Source of the DNA: Roseateles noduli | GTDB lineage: Bacteria; Pseudomonadota; Gammaproteobacteria; Burkholderiales; Burkholderiaceae_C | Assembly: GCA_002205125.1 (NCBI GenBank) | Contig: NIOE01000004.1 | Coordinates: 372,001-436,000 of the forward strand | Reading direction: 5' to 3' | DNA: 64,000 nucleotides | In this document: in pieces, positions 26,101-33,955 of the stretch | Position numbering within the stretch: position 1 is the stretch's first letter | How the letters are laid out: every line of letters begins with the position of its first letter | The notes under the pieces: generated by a model | What the model saw: the letters and a program-made list of their open reading frames with translations, nothing else | Databases searched by the model: none | Told to the model about the DNA's origin: nothing | Made by a program: the position numbers and the translations under genes

Positions 26101-26278
26101 CGCCCGATCCCGGATCGACGCTGACGGGCGGATTGGTCTGCGGTTTGGACTCATCGCCGTTGCCGCCACCACAGGCGCTCAGGGCCGCGAGCAGGGCGGC
26201 GGCCAGCGCGGCGCGGCTGGATCGGACGGCGGCGCGACGCAGCCATTCGGCGGAGGTGGGACGGGGAGCGAGCGCCAT
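23180..26278 (-). CDS. very large haem-binding lipoprotein with Pro/Ala/Ser repeat stalk
   Basis: 1032 residues. A signal peptide ends in lipobox LSAC (Cys36); Gly/Ser/Thr-rich and Pro-rich linkers follow, then a 96-residue stalk of PAPSPA repeats (about 116-211). The rest (about 225-1032) is a folded region I cannot assign. It holds one c-type haem motif CASCH (433-437) inside LVPRQIRAACASCHASDGRDLQYF, and earlier a CHRC pair (RCHRCSFFGPPEHE). The conserved-looking body is rich in Trp, Asn and Tyr. It is probably an outer-membrane-anchored surface redox or binding protein. Start ATG 26278 has AAAGGAA upstream. It is convergent with the SDR gene, six bases away. Confidence 0.75.
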   Translation of the reverse strand: MALAPRPTSAEWLRRAAVRSSRAALAAALLAALSACGGGNGDESKPQTNPPVSVDPGSGGGTGTGSGGTGSGGGTGTGGDPTAEIPPPLSPPMPPTIPADPEPAPPAPPPSTTPTAPAPSPAPAPSPAPAPSPAPAPSPAPAPSPSPAPSPAPSPAPAPSPAPSPAPAPSPAPAPSPAPSPAPAPSPAPSPAPAPSPAPSPAPAPSPAPAPAPAAGPTATTPLRLPLELLGAGLPSAPTVATANLTLDVSGVGAATELWLRCHRCSFFGPPEHEATNETPAAVKASLRILGGTSTANAGAIPWVDITDATMVLADAERVQGGLKRGGGLYTARMKLTLDAATKARLISGVNLVQFRFNGSDGESNGYRVIDLQFRNAQGQSLATNAVQRTDVNAEKVAGRTLTTDVAAGEKLWKAENTLLKSTLVPRQIRAACASCHASDGRDLQYFNYSNNSIVQRSRFHGLTEAQGGQIAAYLRYALRDMAHVAQAAPWNPPYQPGAGLDSKPVTEWSAGAGLDAVLDSPTDAVKALFGKPLDGSALALTQADVDKVMDANATLNTREVPLPIQFPDWNSYLPAIHPLDIWPTGADAAGSFEKGATFTADNRRLDPLGTSKKITAWLESHRSATFGDWSHLTPQQRNEIQSLLKPSGFELYAFLGGGRGNHLAKTGLYGSQVGAAQLQKLASPTRVATEPAAFTTNAFIERVVGSALQWNLVQQWEWAQRYGMEGDQRWFIGDYDATAKTWAGRGEKRGWPFNTVSAFFLAPHMVYQQDNDATGKITREWLLAWETGNKPGSYTRTNAWYQMQVTLNPGAQSDWVNYSVDWPYLTGFDSLLSQTLGDATPAQSTFALMSDIRLLQARIKSAQFVNNNIPLWVPTDTRSIINNRGRFSKAAVVKHLNPINFMEAVSTQATQSSPFRRLDKLQAGLTLKLLNGAFKQFNQLYTATDPAIWRRCDPNNMDLGEAEPTAGFSFCLDVAKQPLTLKSPGVYVMASTDYRSTAEQKLQYAVWKAGTLGADPDRVKTLNDWLLRVWP
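25645..25935. repeat. tandem repeat encoding the PAPSPA stalk
   Basis: About 290 bases of imperfect 12- and 18-base units (GGCGCTGGCGAAGGT-like on the plus strand) encode Pro-Ala-Pro-Ser-Pro-Ala runs on the minus strand. Unit order is irregular and third bases vary, so it is partly diverged. Copy number is likely to vary among strains. Confidence 0.9.
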
Positions 26279-26451
26279 GCGGATTCCTTTCGGCGCTGCG
26301 GCCGGCGTGTACGGTCCCGACACGCAGGTCGCGCGTCAGGGCAGCGCATTAAAGTGGTCCGCTACTGGTCGCGTCAATGCATCGGGCGCCTCTGAAATCG
26401 ACCGTTACCCGTGTTGCCGAATCCGTCGATTCGCACGCCACGCAACTACCT

Positions 26452-26480
26452 CTTGCGAGGGAGGCGAGGGCCCTCGCAAG
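26452..26480. repeat. 10-bp-arm inverted repeat upstream of the haem lipoprotein
   Basis: CTTGCGAGGG and CCCTCGCAAG are exact reverse complements with a nine-base loop. It lies about 175 bases upstream of the lipoprotein start, without a T-tract. It could be a regulatory site or RNA hairpin in the leader. Confidence 0.5.
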
Positions 26481-26510
26481 CGGGTAGGGCATGACCCGGC
26501 ACCATGAAAA

Positions 26511-26543
26511 AAGCCCCGCGGCGCATTCGCGCCAGCGGGGCTT
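26511..26543 (-). terminator. intrinsic terminator after dctM
   Basis: Stem AAGCCCCGC / GCGGGGCTT with an inner GGCGC/GCGCC extension; on the minus strand it is followed by TTTTTTC. It lies about 20 bases past the dctM stop and ends the TRAP operon. Confidence 0.8.
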
Positions 26544-26565
26544 TCCGAGCGGGACGGATCCGTCG

Positions 26566-27894
26566 TCAGCCGACCAGGCCCAGAGCCCTCGGCAGCGCCA
26601 GCGACAGCGTCGGCCAGTAGGTGACGACCATCAGGAAGCCCAGCATCGTGAGCAGCCACGGCCACACGGCGACGGTGAGTTCGGTGATCCCCATCTTCGT
26701 GATCCCCGAGGCCACGTAGAGGTTCAAGCCCACCGGTGGATGGCAGAGGCCGACTTCCATGTTCACCGCCATCAGGATGCCCAGGTGCACCGGATCGACG
26801 CCGAGCTTGGCCGCCACCGGGAACAGGATGGGCGCCATGATCAGCACGATCGCGGCGGGGTCCATGAAGTTGCCCGCGCCCAGCAGGATCAGGTTGACCA
26901 GCAGCAGGAACACGAACAGCCCGAAGCCCTGCGCCGACATCCACGCGGCCATCGTCTGCGGGATCTGCTCGGAGGCCATCAGGAAGCTGAACAGCACCGC
27001 GTTGGTGATGATGTACAGCAGCATGGAGCTCATCGCCGCGGCCTTGAGCAGCACCTTGGGCACGTCCTTCAGGCCCATGTCCTTGTAGACGAAGACCGAG
27101 ATGATGAAGGCGTACACGGCGGCCACGGCGGCCGCTTCGGTGGGCGTGAACTTGCCGCTGTAGATGCCGCCGATGACGACGACGATCAGCATCAGGCCCC
27201 AGAAGCTGTCGCGGAAGGCCTTGAAGCGCTCACCCCAGGTGGCCTTGACCATGCGCGGGTAGTCGTACTTCTTGGCGCGGTACCAGGTCGTGATGCCCAG
27301 CAGGATCGACAGGCACACGCCCGGCACGACGCCGGCCATGAACAGCTGGCCGACGGACGCGGTGCCGACGACCTCGCCGTGCGGACCCGTGGCCGACATG
27401 CCGGCCGTGGCGATGGAGAACATCACCAGGTTGATCGACGGCGGGAACAGGATGCCCAGCGCCCCGGACGTCGTGATCACCCCGGCCCCGAACTGCTTTG
27501 GATAGCCCTGCTTGGTCATCGCCGGCAGGATGATGGAGCCGACCGCGACCACCGTCGCCACCGACGAGCCCGAGATCGCCGCGAACATCGCGCAGGCCAG
27601 CACGCCGGCCAGGCCGAGGCCGCCGTACCAGTGGCCGATCATGGTCGTGGCGAAGTGGATGATCCGCCTCGCCACCCCGCCATGCGTCAGGAAGTTGCCC
27701 GCCAGGATGAAGAACGGGACGGCCATGATCTCGAACTTCTCGATGCCGGTGAACAGCTTGAGCGCGACCGATTCGATCGGCACGTTCGTCATCGTGAAGA
27801 GGTAGGTCAGGACCGTCAGGCCCAGCGAGATCGAGATCGGCATGCCGGTGAGCATCAGCACCACCAGCAGCGAGAAGATGATCAGCGTGTTCAT
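26566..27894 (-). CDS. dctM: TRAP transporter large permease DctM
   Basis: 442 residues, twelve or so membrane helices. Motifs typical of DctM include GMPISISLGLTVL, FFILAGNFLTHGGVARRII, GALGILFPPSINLVMF, GKFTPTEAAAVAAVYAF and MEVGLCHPPVGLNLYV. It forms the Na+-driven channel of a tripartite transporter for C4-dicarboxylates or similar organic acids, with DctQ and the periplasmic DctP. It overlaps dctQ by four bases (ATGA). Confidence 0.95.
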   Translation of the reverse strand: MNTLIIFSLLVVLMLTGMPISISLGLTVLTYLFTMTNVPIESVALKLFTGIEKFEIMAVPFFILAGNFLTHGGVARRIIHFATTMIGHWYGGLGLAGVLACAMFAAISGSSVATVVAVGSIILPAMTKQGYPKQFGAGVITTSGALGILFPPSINLVMFSIATAGMSATGPHGEVVGTASVGQLFMAGVVPGVCLSILLGITTWYRAKKYDYPRMVKATWGERFKAFRDSFWGLMLIVVVIGGIYSGKFTPTEAAAVAAVYAFIISVFVYKDMGLKDVPKVLLKAAAMSSMLLYIITNAVLFSFLMASEQIPQTMAAWMSAQGFGLFVFLLLVNLILLGAGNFMDPAAIVLIMAPILFPVAAKLGVDPVHLGILMAVNMEVGLCHPPVGLNLYVASGITKMGITELTVAVWPWLLTMLGFLMVVTYWPTLSLALPRALGLVG

Positions 27895-28538
27895 GCGCGG
27901 TCTCCCTTCGAAGCTTCCTCGGCGGTCTTCACCGTGCCCACCGCGGCGACGTCGTCCTCGATGCCTTCGACATGGCCGTGGTCGGCGTGCGGCGCTTCAC
28001 CGGTGCGGATGAAGGTCCAGCACACCTGCAGGAAGCGGAAGCACATCAGGTACGAACCCAGCGGCACGCAGGAGTAGGCGATCCAGGTGGGGATCTCCAG
28101 GTCCGGCGAGGTCGGGCCTTCGAAGAGGTCCGGGTTCTCGATGCCGAACGCATGCGTGAACGCGTAGTGCGCGCCGTTCTCCCACACGAAGGTCGCGCCC
28201 AGAGTGCCTACCGTGGCGGTGAAGACCGCGCCGGCCAGCAGGCTGAAGATCACCAGGTACTTCGCGTGCTCGGGCTTGAGCTTGCGCACCACCACGTCGA
28301 CGCCGACGTGGGTCCCGGCACGGACGCCGTAGGCCGCGCCGAACTTGGCCATCCACACGAACATGTAGATGCACAGCTCCTGCGCCCAGCTCACGTCGAT
28401 GCGGATGACGTAGTCCTGCACCGCCGGCACGCCGGCCAGGAAGCGGTGCAGCACGGCCATCGCGATCACCAGCGTCGCGGCGCCCATGAGGAACGCGATC
28501 AGCGTTTCCTCCAATCGATCCAGCCACTTCAATGACAT
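27891..28538 (-). CDS. dctQ: TRAP transporter small permease DctQ
   Basis: 215 residues with four membrane helices (LIAFLMGAATLVIAMAVLHRFL; SWAQELCIYMFVWMAKFGAAYGV; LVIFSLLAGAVFTATVGTLGATF; a final one near 150-170). The DctQ signature WAQELCIYMFVWMAKFGAAYGVRAGTHVGVDVV is present. It has an acidic, His-bearing C-terminal tail longer than usual. AAGGAG lies ahead of ATG 28538. It is separated from dctP by an intercistronic hairpin. Confidence 0.9.
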   Translation of the reverse strand: MSLKWLDRLEETLIAFLMGAATLVIAMAVLHRFLAGVPAVQDYVIRIDVSWAQELCIYMFVWMAKFGAAYGVRAGTHVGVDVVVRKLKPEHAKYLVIFSLLAGAVFTATVGTLGATFVWENGAHYAFTHAFGIENPDLFEGPTSPDLEIPTWIAYSCVPLGSYLMCFRFLQVCWTFIRTGEAPHADHGHVEGIEDDVAAVGTVKTAEEASKGDRA

Positions 28539-28563
28539 GGCGGTCTCCTTCAGGCAAAGAAAA

Positions 28564-28591
28564 GCCGCGCCGCCTAAGCAGGGCGCGGCTG
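28564..28591 (-). terminator. intercistronic hairpin between dctP and dctQ
   Basis: AGCCGCGCC / GGCGCGGCT (9-bp stem, ten-base loop); on the minus strand it is followed by TTTTCTTTG. A leaky terminator here would give more of the binding protein DctP than of the permeases, the usual stoichiometry. Confidence 0.65.
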
Positions 28592-28610
28592 AGGAAGGGC
28601 GGTGAGCGGC

Positions 28611-29645
28611 TTACTTCGTCGGCGGGACGAAACCGGCGGCTTTATAGGCAGCTTCGACGGTGCCCTTGCCCACGCGCGACTCCATCTCCTTGTGGACCGG
28701 CATCAGCGCCAGCTTCCACTCGTTCACTTCCGCCGGCGTCAGCGTGTAGATGGTCGTCTTGCCGCTGGCCTTGATCTTCTCGAAGGCCTGCTGGTTCTCG
28801 GTCTGGGCGATCGCGTTGGCGTAGGTCGTCGCGTCCTTGACGCTGCTGTCGACCACGGCCTTCAGATCAGCCGGCAGGCCGTCGTAGAACTTCTTGTTGA
28901 TGATCAGCGCGTAGGCCAGGTGGCCGTGGTTGCTGATCGTCGTGTGCTTCTGCACCTCGTAGGTCTTCTGGGTGTAGAAGTTGGACGGCACGCCTTCGGT
29001 GCCGTCGACCACGCCGGACTGCAGCGCCTGGTACAGCTCGGAGAAGGCCATCACCTGCGGGATCGCGCCCAGCGCGCGCATCTGCGCGTCCAGCACCTTG
29101 GAGGACTGGATCCGCATCTTCAGGCCCTTGAAGTCCGCCACGTGGTGCAGCGGCTTGTTGGCGCTCATGATGTGGAAGCCGTTGTCCCAGAAGGCCAGGC
29201 CCTTGATGCCCTTGGGCTCGAGCTTCTTGAACAGCTCCATGCCCAGCGTGTTGGTCGTGTTGCGGAACGAGGCGTCGTCCTTGAACAGGAAGGGCAGGTC
29301 GAAGACCTCGAATTCCTTGACGCCCAGCGGGCCGAACTTGGCCAGCGACGGGGCCAGCATCTGGACCGAGCCGAGCTGCAGCGCTTCGAGCTCTTCCTTG
29401 TCCTTGTAGAGCTGGCTGTTCGGGTAGACCTCGACCTTCAGCTTGCCCTTGCTGCGCTCCTCGGCGAGCTCCTTGAAGCGCTGCGCGCCCTTGCCCTTGG
29501 GGGTGTCGGGAGCGACGACGTGGCTCAGCTTGATGACGATCGGGGCTTGCGCGAAAGCGGGCGCGGTGGCGGCCAGACCTGCACACAGGCCGACGGTTGC
29601 GAGAGCGGCCGACAGCAGCAGGCGGCGGGGGAATTTGGCGGACAT
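28611..29645 (-). CDS. dctP: TRAP transporter periplasmic binding protein DctP
   Basis: 344 residues with a signal peptide ending ATAPAFA. The binding-protein fold is typical of DctP: IKLSHVVAPDTPKGKGAQRFKELAEERSKGKLKVEVYPNSQLYKD, then GLKMRIQSSKVLDAQMRALGAIPQVMAFSELYQALQSGVVDGTEG. The Arg in KMRIQ forms the carboxylate salt bridge in this family. It captures dicarboxylates such as malate, succinate or fumarate and delivers them to DctQM. It is divergent from the sensor kinase. Confidence 0.92.
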   Translation of the reverse strand: MSAKFPRRLLLSAALATVGLCAGLAATAPAFAQAPIVIKLSHVVAPDTPKGKGAQRFKELAEERSKGKLKVEVYPNSQLYKDKEELEALQLGSVQMLAPSLAKFGPLGVKEFEVFDLPFLFKDDASFRNTTNTLGMELFKKLEPKGIKGLAFWDNGFHIMSANKPLHHVADFKGLKMRIQSSKVLDAQMRALGAIPQVMAFSELYQALQSGVVDGTEGVPSNFYTQKTYEVQKHTTISNHGHLAYALIINKKFYDGLPADLKAVVDSSVKDATTYANAIAQTENQQAFEKIKASGKTTIYTLTPAEVNEWKLALMPVHKEMESRVGKGTVEAAYKAAGFVPPTK

Positions 29646-29728
29646 GCGGTCTCCTGGTGTTCTTCGCGAGTGTTCTTCGGGATCCGCCCATCAGGCGCAG
29701 TGACGACCTGTCGCGGAATGTGGCGGAT

Positions 29729-29771
29729 TGTGGAAATCCGGTTCCCGCGCCGCCAGTTGTGGACTTCCACA
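29729..29771. promoter_or_regulatory. TGTGGA inverted-repeat sites, likely DctR operator
   Basis: A perfect palindrome TGTGGA-CT-TCCACA (29758-29771) and a related imperfect site TGTGGAAATCCG (29729-29740) lie between dctP and dctS; another TGTGG occurs at 29719. Paired sites between a transporter and its two-component regulator fit binding by the FixJ/NarL-type DctR. Both sites are about 70-120 bases from the two start codons. Confidence 0.5.
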
Positions 29772-29838
29772 TTGGGGAAACACGTATCCCGCAGGGCCTG
29801 TCGTGCGCTCTGCGCAGCGCAGCACCTAGACTGCCGCC

Positions 29839-31818
29839 ATGGCCGCGTCCCGACGTCTCCTCCACCTGCTCAAGCGCGCGAGCTGGGCCCTGCCCGTGCT
29901 GCTCGCGCTGGCCTTCGCCGCGTCGGTCGGCGTGTGGCTGCGATTGAGCGACATGCGCGACCTGGAGGAGGAACGTCTGACGCTGATCGCCGACTCGCTG
30001 TCGCTGGAGGCGCGCATCTCGGACTGGCTCAATGCGGAGCATGCGGCGGTGGACCGCCTCGCGCAGCAGCTGCCGGGGAACGTCGACGACCAGGTGCTGC
30101 TGAACCATCGCGCGGTGGCGGAAGGGCTGCGGCGGCTGTGGGTCAGCGTGACCGTGCTTGACGGCAACAACCGCGTCATCGCGCATGTGCCGCAGCAGAC
30201 GCCGCAGGCGCTGGCGCCGTCGCGGGAGCGCAGCGGCGTGAGCCTCGACGAAGGCGGACTGACCGCGCACTGGAGTTCGCCGCGGCCGCAGGGCGGCCGG
30301 CTGGTCGTGCGCTTCGCGCCGAGCGCGCTGCTGCGGCAGACGCTGCCGTGGTGGCTCTCGCAGAAGTACGACGTGCGGCTGGTCGACGCGTTGGGGCAGC
30401 GGCTCGCGCAGACGGGCGACGCGCTCGCGCTGCCCGACACGCAGAGCTACCGCGTCAGCGTCGATCCGGCGATGCGCGAGACCTGGCTCGAACTCAACAC
30501 GCGCGTGCCGCATCGCCCCTGGTGGTACACGCTCGCGGCAGGATTGATGGGCGTCTTCCTGCTGCTGTCCGCCTTGGCCAGCGGCATGCTGCGCCGGCAG
30601 ATGCGCGAGGTGCGTCGCGCCGAGGCCGAGGCGCGGACTGAGGCGGCCTGGCGCCGCGCGGTCGAGGATTCGCTGACGGTGGGCCTGCGCGGTCGGGACC
30701 TGGACGGCCGGCTGACGCATGTGAACCGCGCTTTCTGCGATCTGGTGGGCTACAGCGCGGAGGAGCTGCTGGGACAGTTGCCCCCGATGCCGTACTGGCT
30801 GCCCGACGAGATGGAGGACAGCCTGCGCCGCCATCAGCGCAACATGGCCGGCGGCGCGCCGCGCGAGGGCTACGAGGCGCGATGGATGCATCGCGAAGGC
30901 CACGAACTGGACGTGATGATCTTCGAAGCGCCGCTGGTGGACGCGAACGGCGTGCAGATCGGGTGGATGGGCTCGATCGTCGACATCAGCGCGCGCAAGC
31001 AGACGGAGGAGCGGGACCGTCGCCGCACGGAGGCGCTCGCGCACCAGGCGCGGTTGAGCACGCTGGGCGAGGTGGCGTCGGCGCTGGCGCATCAGCTGAA
31101 CCAGCCGTTGGCCGCGATCGCCGGCTACAACGCGGGCGCGCTGCGCTCGCTGGAACGCGCGGGCCAGACCGATGAGATCGTGATGGAGGCGTTGCGCCGC
31201 CTCGGCGAGCAGGCGCAGGAGGCCGGGCGCATCGTGCAGCGGATCCGCGCGTTCCTGACGCGGCGCGCGCCGCAGCCCGAACGCTGCGCGGTGCCGGAAC
31301 TCGCGGCGCGCGTGCTGGCGCTGCTCAAGCGCGACCTGCGCGGCGTGCTCGTCGAGGTCGCGATGCCGACCGGGCTGCCGGATGTGCAGGCCGACGCCGT
31401 GCTCATCGAGCAGGTGCTGATCAACCTCGTCCGCAATGCGCTCGACGAATTGCACGGCAAGCCGGGCTCGCAGGTGCGCATCGCCGCGCAGCGCGTCGGT
31501 GATCGATTCGTGCGGCTCGATGTCGACGACAACGGGCCCGGGCTTCAGGGACGCGGCATCGACCAGCTGACGACGGCCTTCTATTCGACGAAGTCCGAAG
31601 GCATGGGCATGGGGCTCGCGATCTGCCGCTCGGTGATCGAGGCGCACCATGGCGGCATGGAAGCCGGCGCGAGCGCGCTCGGCGGCGCGAGGATCAGCTT
31701 CACGCTGCCGCTGTGCCCGGGACAGGGCGCGTGCGACGGCAGCGAGCCGGCGACAGGTGCCGGCATCGGCATCGGCATCGGCAGCGGCATCGGACAACAC
31801 AAGGAGGGCGCGCGATGA
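29839..31818 (+). CDS. dctS: sensor histidine kinase, DctS/DctB-like
   Basis: 659 residues. Two membrane helices (about 15-34 and 231-252) enclose a periplasmic sensor domain of about 195 residues. A PAS domain follows (about 275-390: RAFCDLVGYSAEELLGQ and GSIVDISARKQTEERD), then a kinase core. The core has the phosphoacceptor in LGEVASALAHQLNQPLAAIAGYN, an N box LVRNALDEL and G boxes DDNGPGL and GMGMGLAICRSV. It ends in a Gly-Ile repeat tail. It should sense external dicarboxylates and phosphorylate the downstream regulator. Four-base overlap with dctR. Alternative: other TRAP-linked sensors. Confidence 0.88.
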   Translation: MAASRRLLHLLKRASWALPVLLALAFAASVGVWLRLSDMRDLEEERLTLIADSLSLEARISDWLNAEHAAVDRLAQQLPGNVDDQVLLNHRAVAEGLRRLWVSVTVLDGNNRVIAHVPQQTPQALAPSRERSGVSLDEGGLTAHWSSPRPQGGRLVVRFAPSALLRQTLPWWLSQKYDVRLVDALGQRLAQTGDALALPDTQSYRVSVDPAMRETWLELNTRVPHRPWWYTLAAGLMGVFLLLSALASGMLRRQMREVRRAEAEARTEAAWRRAVEDSLTVGLRGRDLDGRLTHVNRAFCDLVGYSAEELLGQLPPMPYWLPDEMEDSLRRHQRNMAGGAPREGYEARWMHREGHELDVMIFEAPLVDANGVQIGWMGSIVDISARKQTEERDRRRTEALAHQARLSTLGEVASALAHQLNQPLAAIAGYNAGALRSLERAGQTDEIVMEALRRLGEQAQEAGRIVQRIRAFLTRRAPQPERCAVPELAARVLALLKRDLRGVLVEVAMPTGLPDVQADAVLIEQVLINLVRNALDELHGKPGSQVRIAAQRVGDRFVRLDVDDNGPGLQGRGIDQLTTAFYSTKSEGMGMGLAICRSVIEAHHGGMEAGASALGGARISFTLPLCPGQGACDGSEPATGAGIGIGIGSGIGQHKEGAR

Positions 31819-32462
31819 GCGACCCACAGGCGACGGTCCATCTGGTGGACGATGAGGCGGCGGTGCGTGACGCGCTGGCCTTCCTGATGCGCACGCACGG
31901 GCTGCGGGTGGAGCCGCATGCGAGCGGCCCCGCGCTGTTCGAGGCGCTGGACCGCGCCATCGAGCCGCACGGCTGCATCGTGCTCGATGTGCGGATGGAG
32001 CCGCTGTCCGGCCTGCAGGTGCACGACGAGCTGATCGCGCGCGGCGTGCCGCTGCCGGTGATCTTCCTGAGCGGCCACGGCGACATCCCGATGGCGGTGG
32101 ACGCCATGCAGAAGGGCGCGCTCGACTTCGTCGAGAAGCCGTTCAACGACCAGGCGCTGGTCAACAAGGTGCAGCGCGCGATCGCGACGGACATCCACCG
32201 CTGGCGCGAATCGCGCGCCCACGCGGACGTCGCCGGCAAGCTCGCCAGCCTGACCGACCGTGAACACGAGGTCGCTGTGCTGGTCGCGGCCGGCAAGCTC
32301 AACAAGCAGGTCGCCGACGAGCTCGGCATCGCAATCCGCACGGTGGAAGTCCACCGCGCGAGGGCGTTCACGAAGCTGGGTCTGCGCTCCGCGGCGGAGC
32401 TGGCGACGATGCTGGAGCGGTTCGAGGTGAAGGGCGGCTCAGGCCGCCCGGATCACCAGTGA
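31815..32462 (+). CDS. dctR: response regulator, DctR-like (FixJ/NarL family)
   Basis: 215 residues. The receiver domain has the acidic pair VDDE, phospho-Asp in IVLDVRMEPLSG and Lys in FVEKPF. The LuxR-type DNA-binding domain is at the C-terminus (LTDREHEVAVLVAAGKLNKQVADELGIAIRTVEVHRARAFTKLG). It likely activates dctPQM from the TGTGGA sites. The 3' end overlaps the convergent ketosynthase gene by 24 bases. Confidence 0.9.
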   Translation: MSDPQATVHLVDDEAAVRDALAFLMRTHGLRVEPHASGPALFEALDRAIEPHGCIVLDVRMEPLSGLQVHDELIARGVPLPVIFLSGHGDIPMAVDAMQKGALDFVEKPFNDQALVNKVQRAIATDIHRWRESRAHADVAGKLASLTDREHEVAVLVAAGKLNKQVADELGIAIRTVEVHRARAFTKLGLRSAAELATMLERFEVKGGSGRPDHQ

Positions 32463-33665
32463 CACGTTGCTGCCGCCGAACGCGAACGAGTTGCTGACCA
32501 TCGCCTTCGACGCATCGAAGGCGCGGGGTTCGCGGATCACGTCGGCGATCTCTTCGAGCTCGCTCTTGCCGATGTGCGCGCTCGGCGGGAGCTCCCCGCG
32601 ACGCATCGCCTGAACGCAGGCGACGAGTTCCAGCGCGCCGCCGGCGCCGATCAGGTGACCGTGCAGCGCCTTGGTCGCGCTGACCGGCACGCCGCGCACG
32701 CCGAAGACGCGCGACAGCGATTCGGCCTCGACCGTGTCGCCGACGTCCGTCGCCGTGCCGTGCGCGTTGACGTAGCCGACCTGCGAGGCTTCGATGCCTG
32801 CATCGGCCAGCGCGGCGCGCAGCGCGCGCTCCTGGCCGTCGGCGTCGGGCCGCGACAGGTGCACCGCGTCCACGCTATGTCCATAGCCGGCCAGCACGGC
32901 AAGCGCCGACGCGCCGCGTGCGCGGGCGTGGCTCTCCGTCTCCAGCACCAGCGCCGCCGCGCCCTCGCCCAGCACCAGGCCCTTGCGTGAGTCGTCGAAC
33001 GGCCGGCAGCTGCGCGACGGATCTTCCGGATCCGCCGGCGCCATCACGCCCATCGCCTGCCACGCGGCCACCGAGCCCGGGTTCAGCATCGCCTCCGAGC
33101 CCCCCACCAGCGCCACGTCCGCGCGGCCCTGGCGCAGCAGCATCAGCGCCTCGCCGATCGCCTGCGCCGAGGAGGCGCAGGCGTTGGAGATCGTCAGCAT
33201 CGCCGCCTTCAGCCCGTACTTCATCGCCAGGTGCGACGCGGCCGAGTTGCTCATCACCCGCACCACCGTGTACGGATGGATGCGCGGGGTCTCCTTGGTC
33301 AGGTGTTCGCCGTAGGACTGCTGCAGCGCGTTCGAGCCGCCCAGCCCCGTGCCCCAGGCCACCGCCGAGCGTTCCGGCGTCGGGGAGGTCGCCGGCAGGC
33401 CGGACTGCGTCCAGGCCTCGCGCGCCGCGTGCAGCGCCATCAGGCTGTGACGGTCGTGCAGGTTGCGCTGCGCCGGCGGCATGTCCTGTCCCAGCGGCAG
33501 CGTCACCGCCGCCGCCGCGAACGGCACCACGCCGCGTGTCGGTTCTCCCGGCTGCAGCGTGATCCCCGAGCGTCCCTGCGCCAGCGCATCCGCCAGCGAG
33601 TCCGCGTCCGGACCGAGCGCGCTGCACGCGCCGATGCCGGTGATCCATACCGCTTCCGGGCTCAT
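32439..33665 (-). CDS. FabF-like beta-ketoacyl-ACP synthase
   Basis: 408 residues, normal for KASII enzymes. All three catalytic residues are in place: Cys163 in ISNACASSAQA, His302 in NAHGTATD and His337 in KALHGHLIGAGG. It lacks the exact FabF consensus in several loops, so it is probably not the housekeeping enzyme. Its partner ACP is encoded 14 bases upstream, with a hydrolase gene before that. A minimal ketosynthase-ACP set suggests making a specialised acyl or polyketide product. Confidence 0.85.
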   Translation of the reverse strand: MSPEAVWITGIGACSALGPDADSLADALAQGRSGITLQPGEPTRGVVPFAAAAVTLPLGQDMPPAQRNLHDRHSLMALHAAREAWTQSGLPATSPTPERSAVAWGTGLGGSNALQQSYGEHLTKETPRIHPYTVVRVMSNSAASHLAMKYGLKAAMLTISNACASSAQAIGEALMLLRQGRADVALVGGSEAMLNPGSVAAWQAMGVMAPADPEDPSRSCRPFDDSRKGLVLGEGAAALVLETESHARARGASALAVLAGYGHSVDAVHLSRPDADGQERALRAALADAGIEASQVGYVNAHGTATDVGDTVEAESLSRVFGVRGVPVSATKALHGHLIGAGGALELVACVQAMRRGELPPSAHIGKSELEEIADVIREPRAFDASKAMVSNSFAFGGSNVSLVIRAA

Positions 33666-33679
33666 GCCGGCACCGGCGC

Positions 33680-33955
33680 TCAGGCGGCGACGGCCGCGGG
33701 CGTGCCGCCGGCGTCGACCTTGGCGGCCAGCTGCGCGTCCACGATCGCGGCCAGGCCGATGATGGTCGGCTGCTTCATCGCGGTCTCGTGGTCGATGTCG
33801 ATCAGGAACTTGTCCTCCACCGCGAACATGAAGTCGACCAGCATCAGCGAGTCCAGACCCAGTTCGGCGAAGGTGACGTCGTTCTTCAGTTCGTCCCCGG
33901 TCATGCCCAGCTCGTGGCAGGCGAGTTCACGGAGTTGATCAAGCGTGTTGCTCAT
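33680..33955 (-). CDS. dedicated acyl carrier protein
   Basis: 91 residues with the phosphopantetheine site LGLDSLMLVDF (Ser36 in DSL), the four-helix ACP pattern (FAELGLDSLMLVDFMFAVEDKFLIDIDHETAM) and an Ala-rich C-terminal tail. Being near a ketosynthase rather than in a fab operon, it is likely a specialised carrier. It overlaps the hydrolase gene upstream by 17 bases, so translation is coupled. Confidence 0.85.
   Translation of the reverse strand: MSNTLDQLRELACHELGMTGDELKNDVTFAELGLDSLMLVDFMFAVEDKFLIDIDHETAMKQPTIIGLAAIVDAQLAAKVDAGGTPAAVAA

Noticed and set aside
28867-31827. 986-residue open frame on the minus strand through dctP and dctS
   Set aside because: It crosses the divergent promoter and is antisense to dctS; it has no domain.
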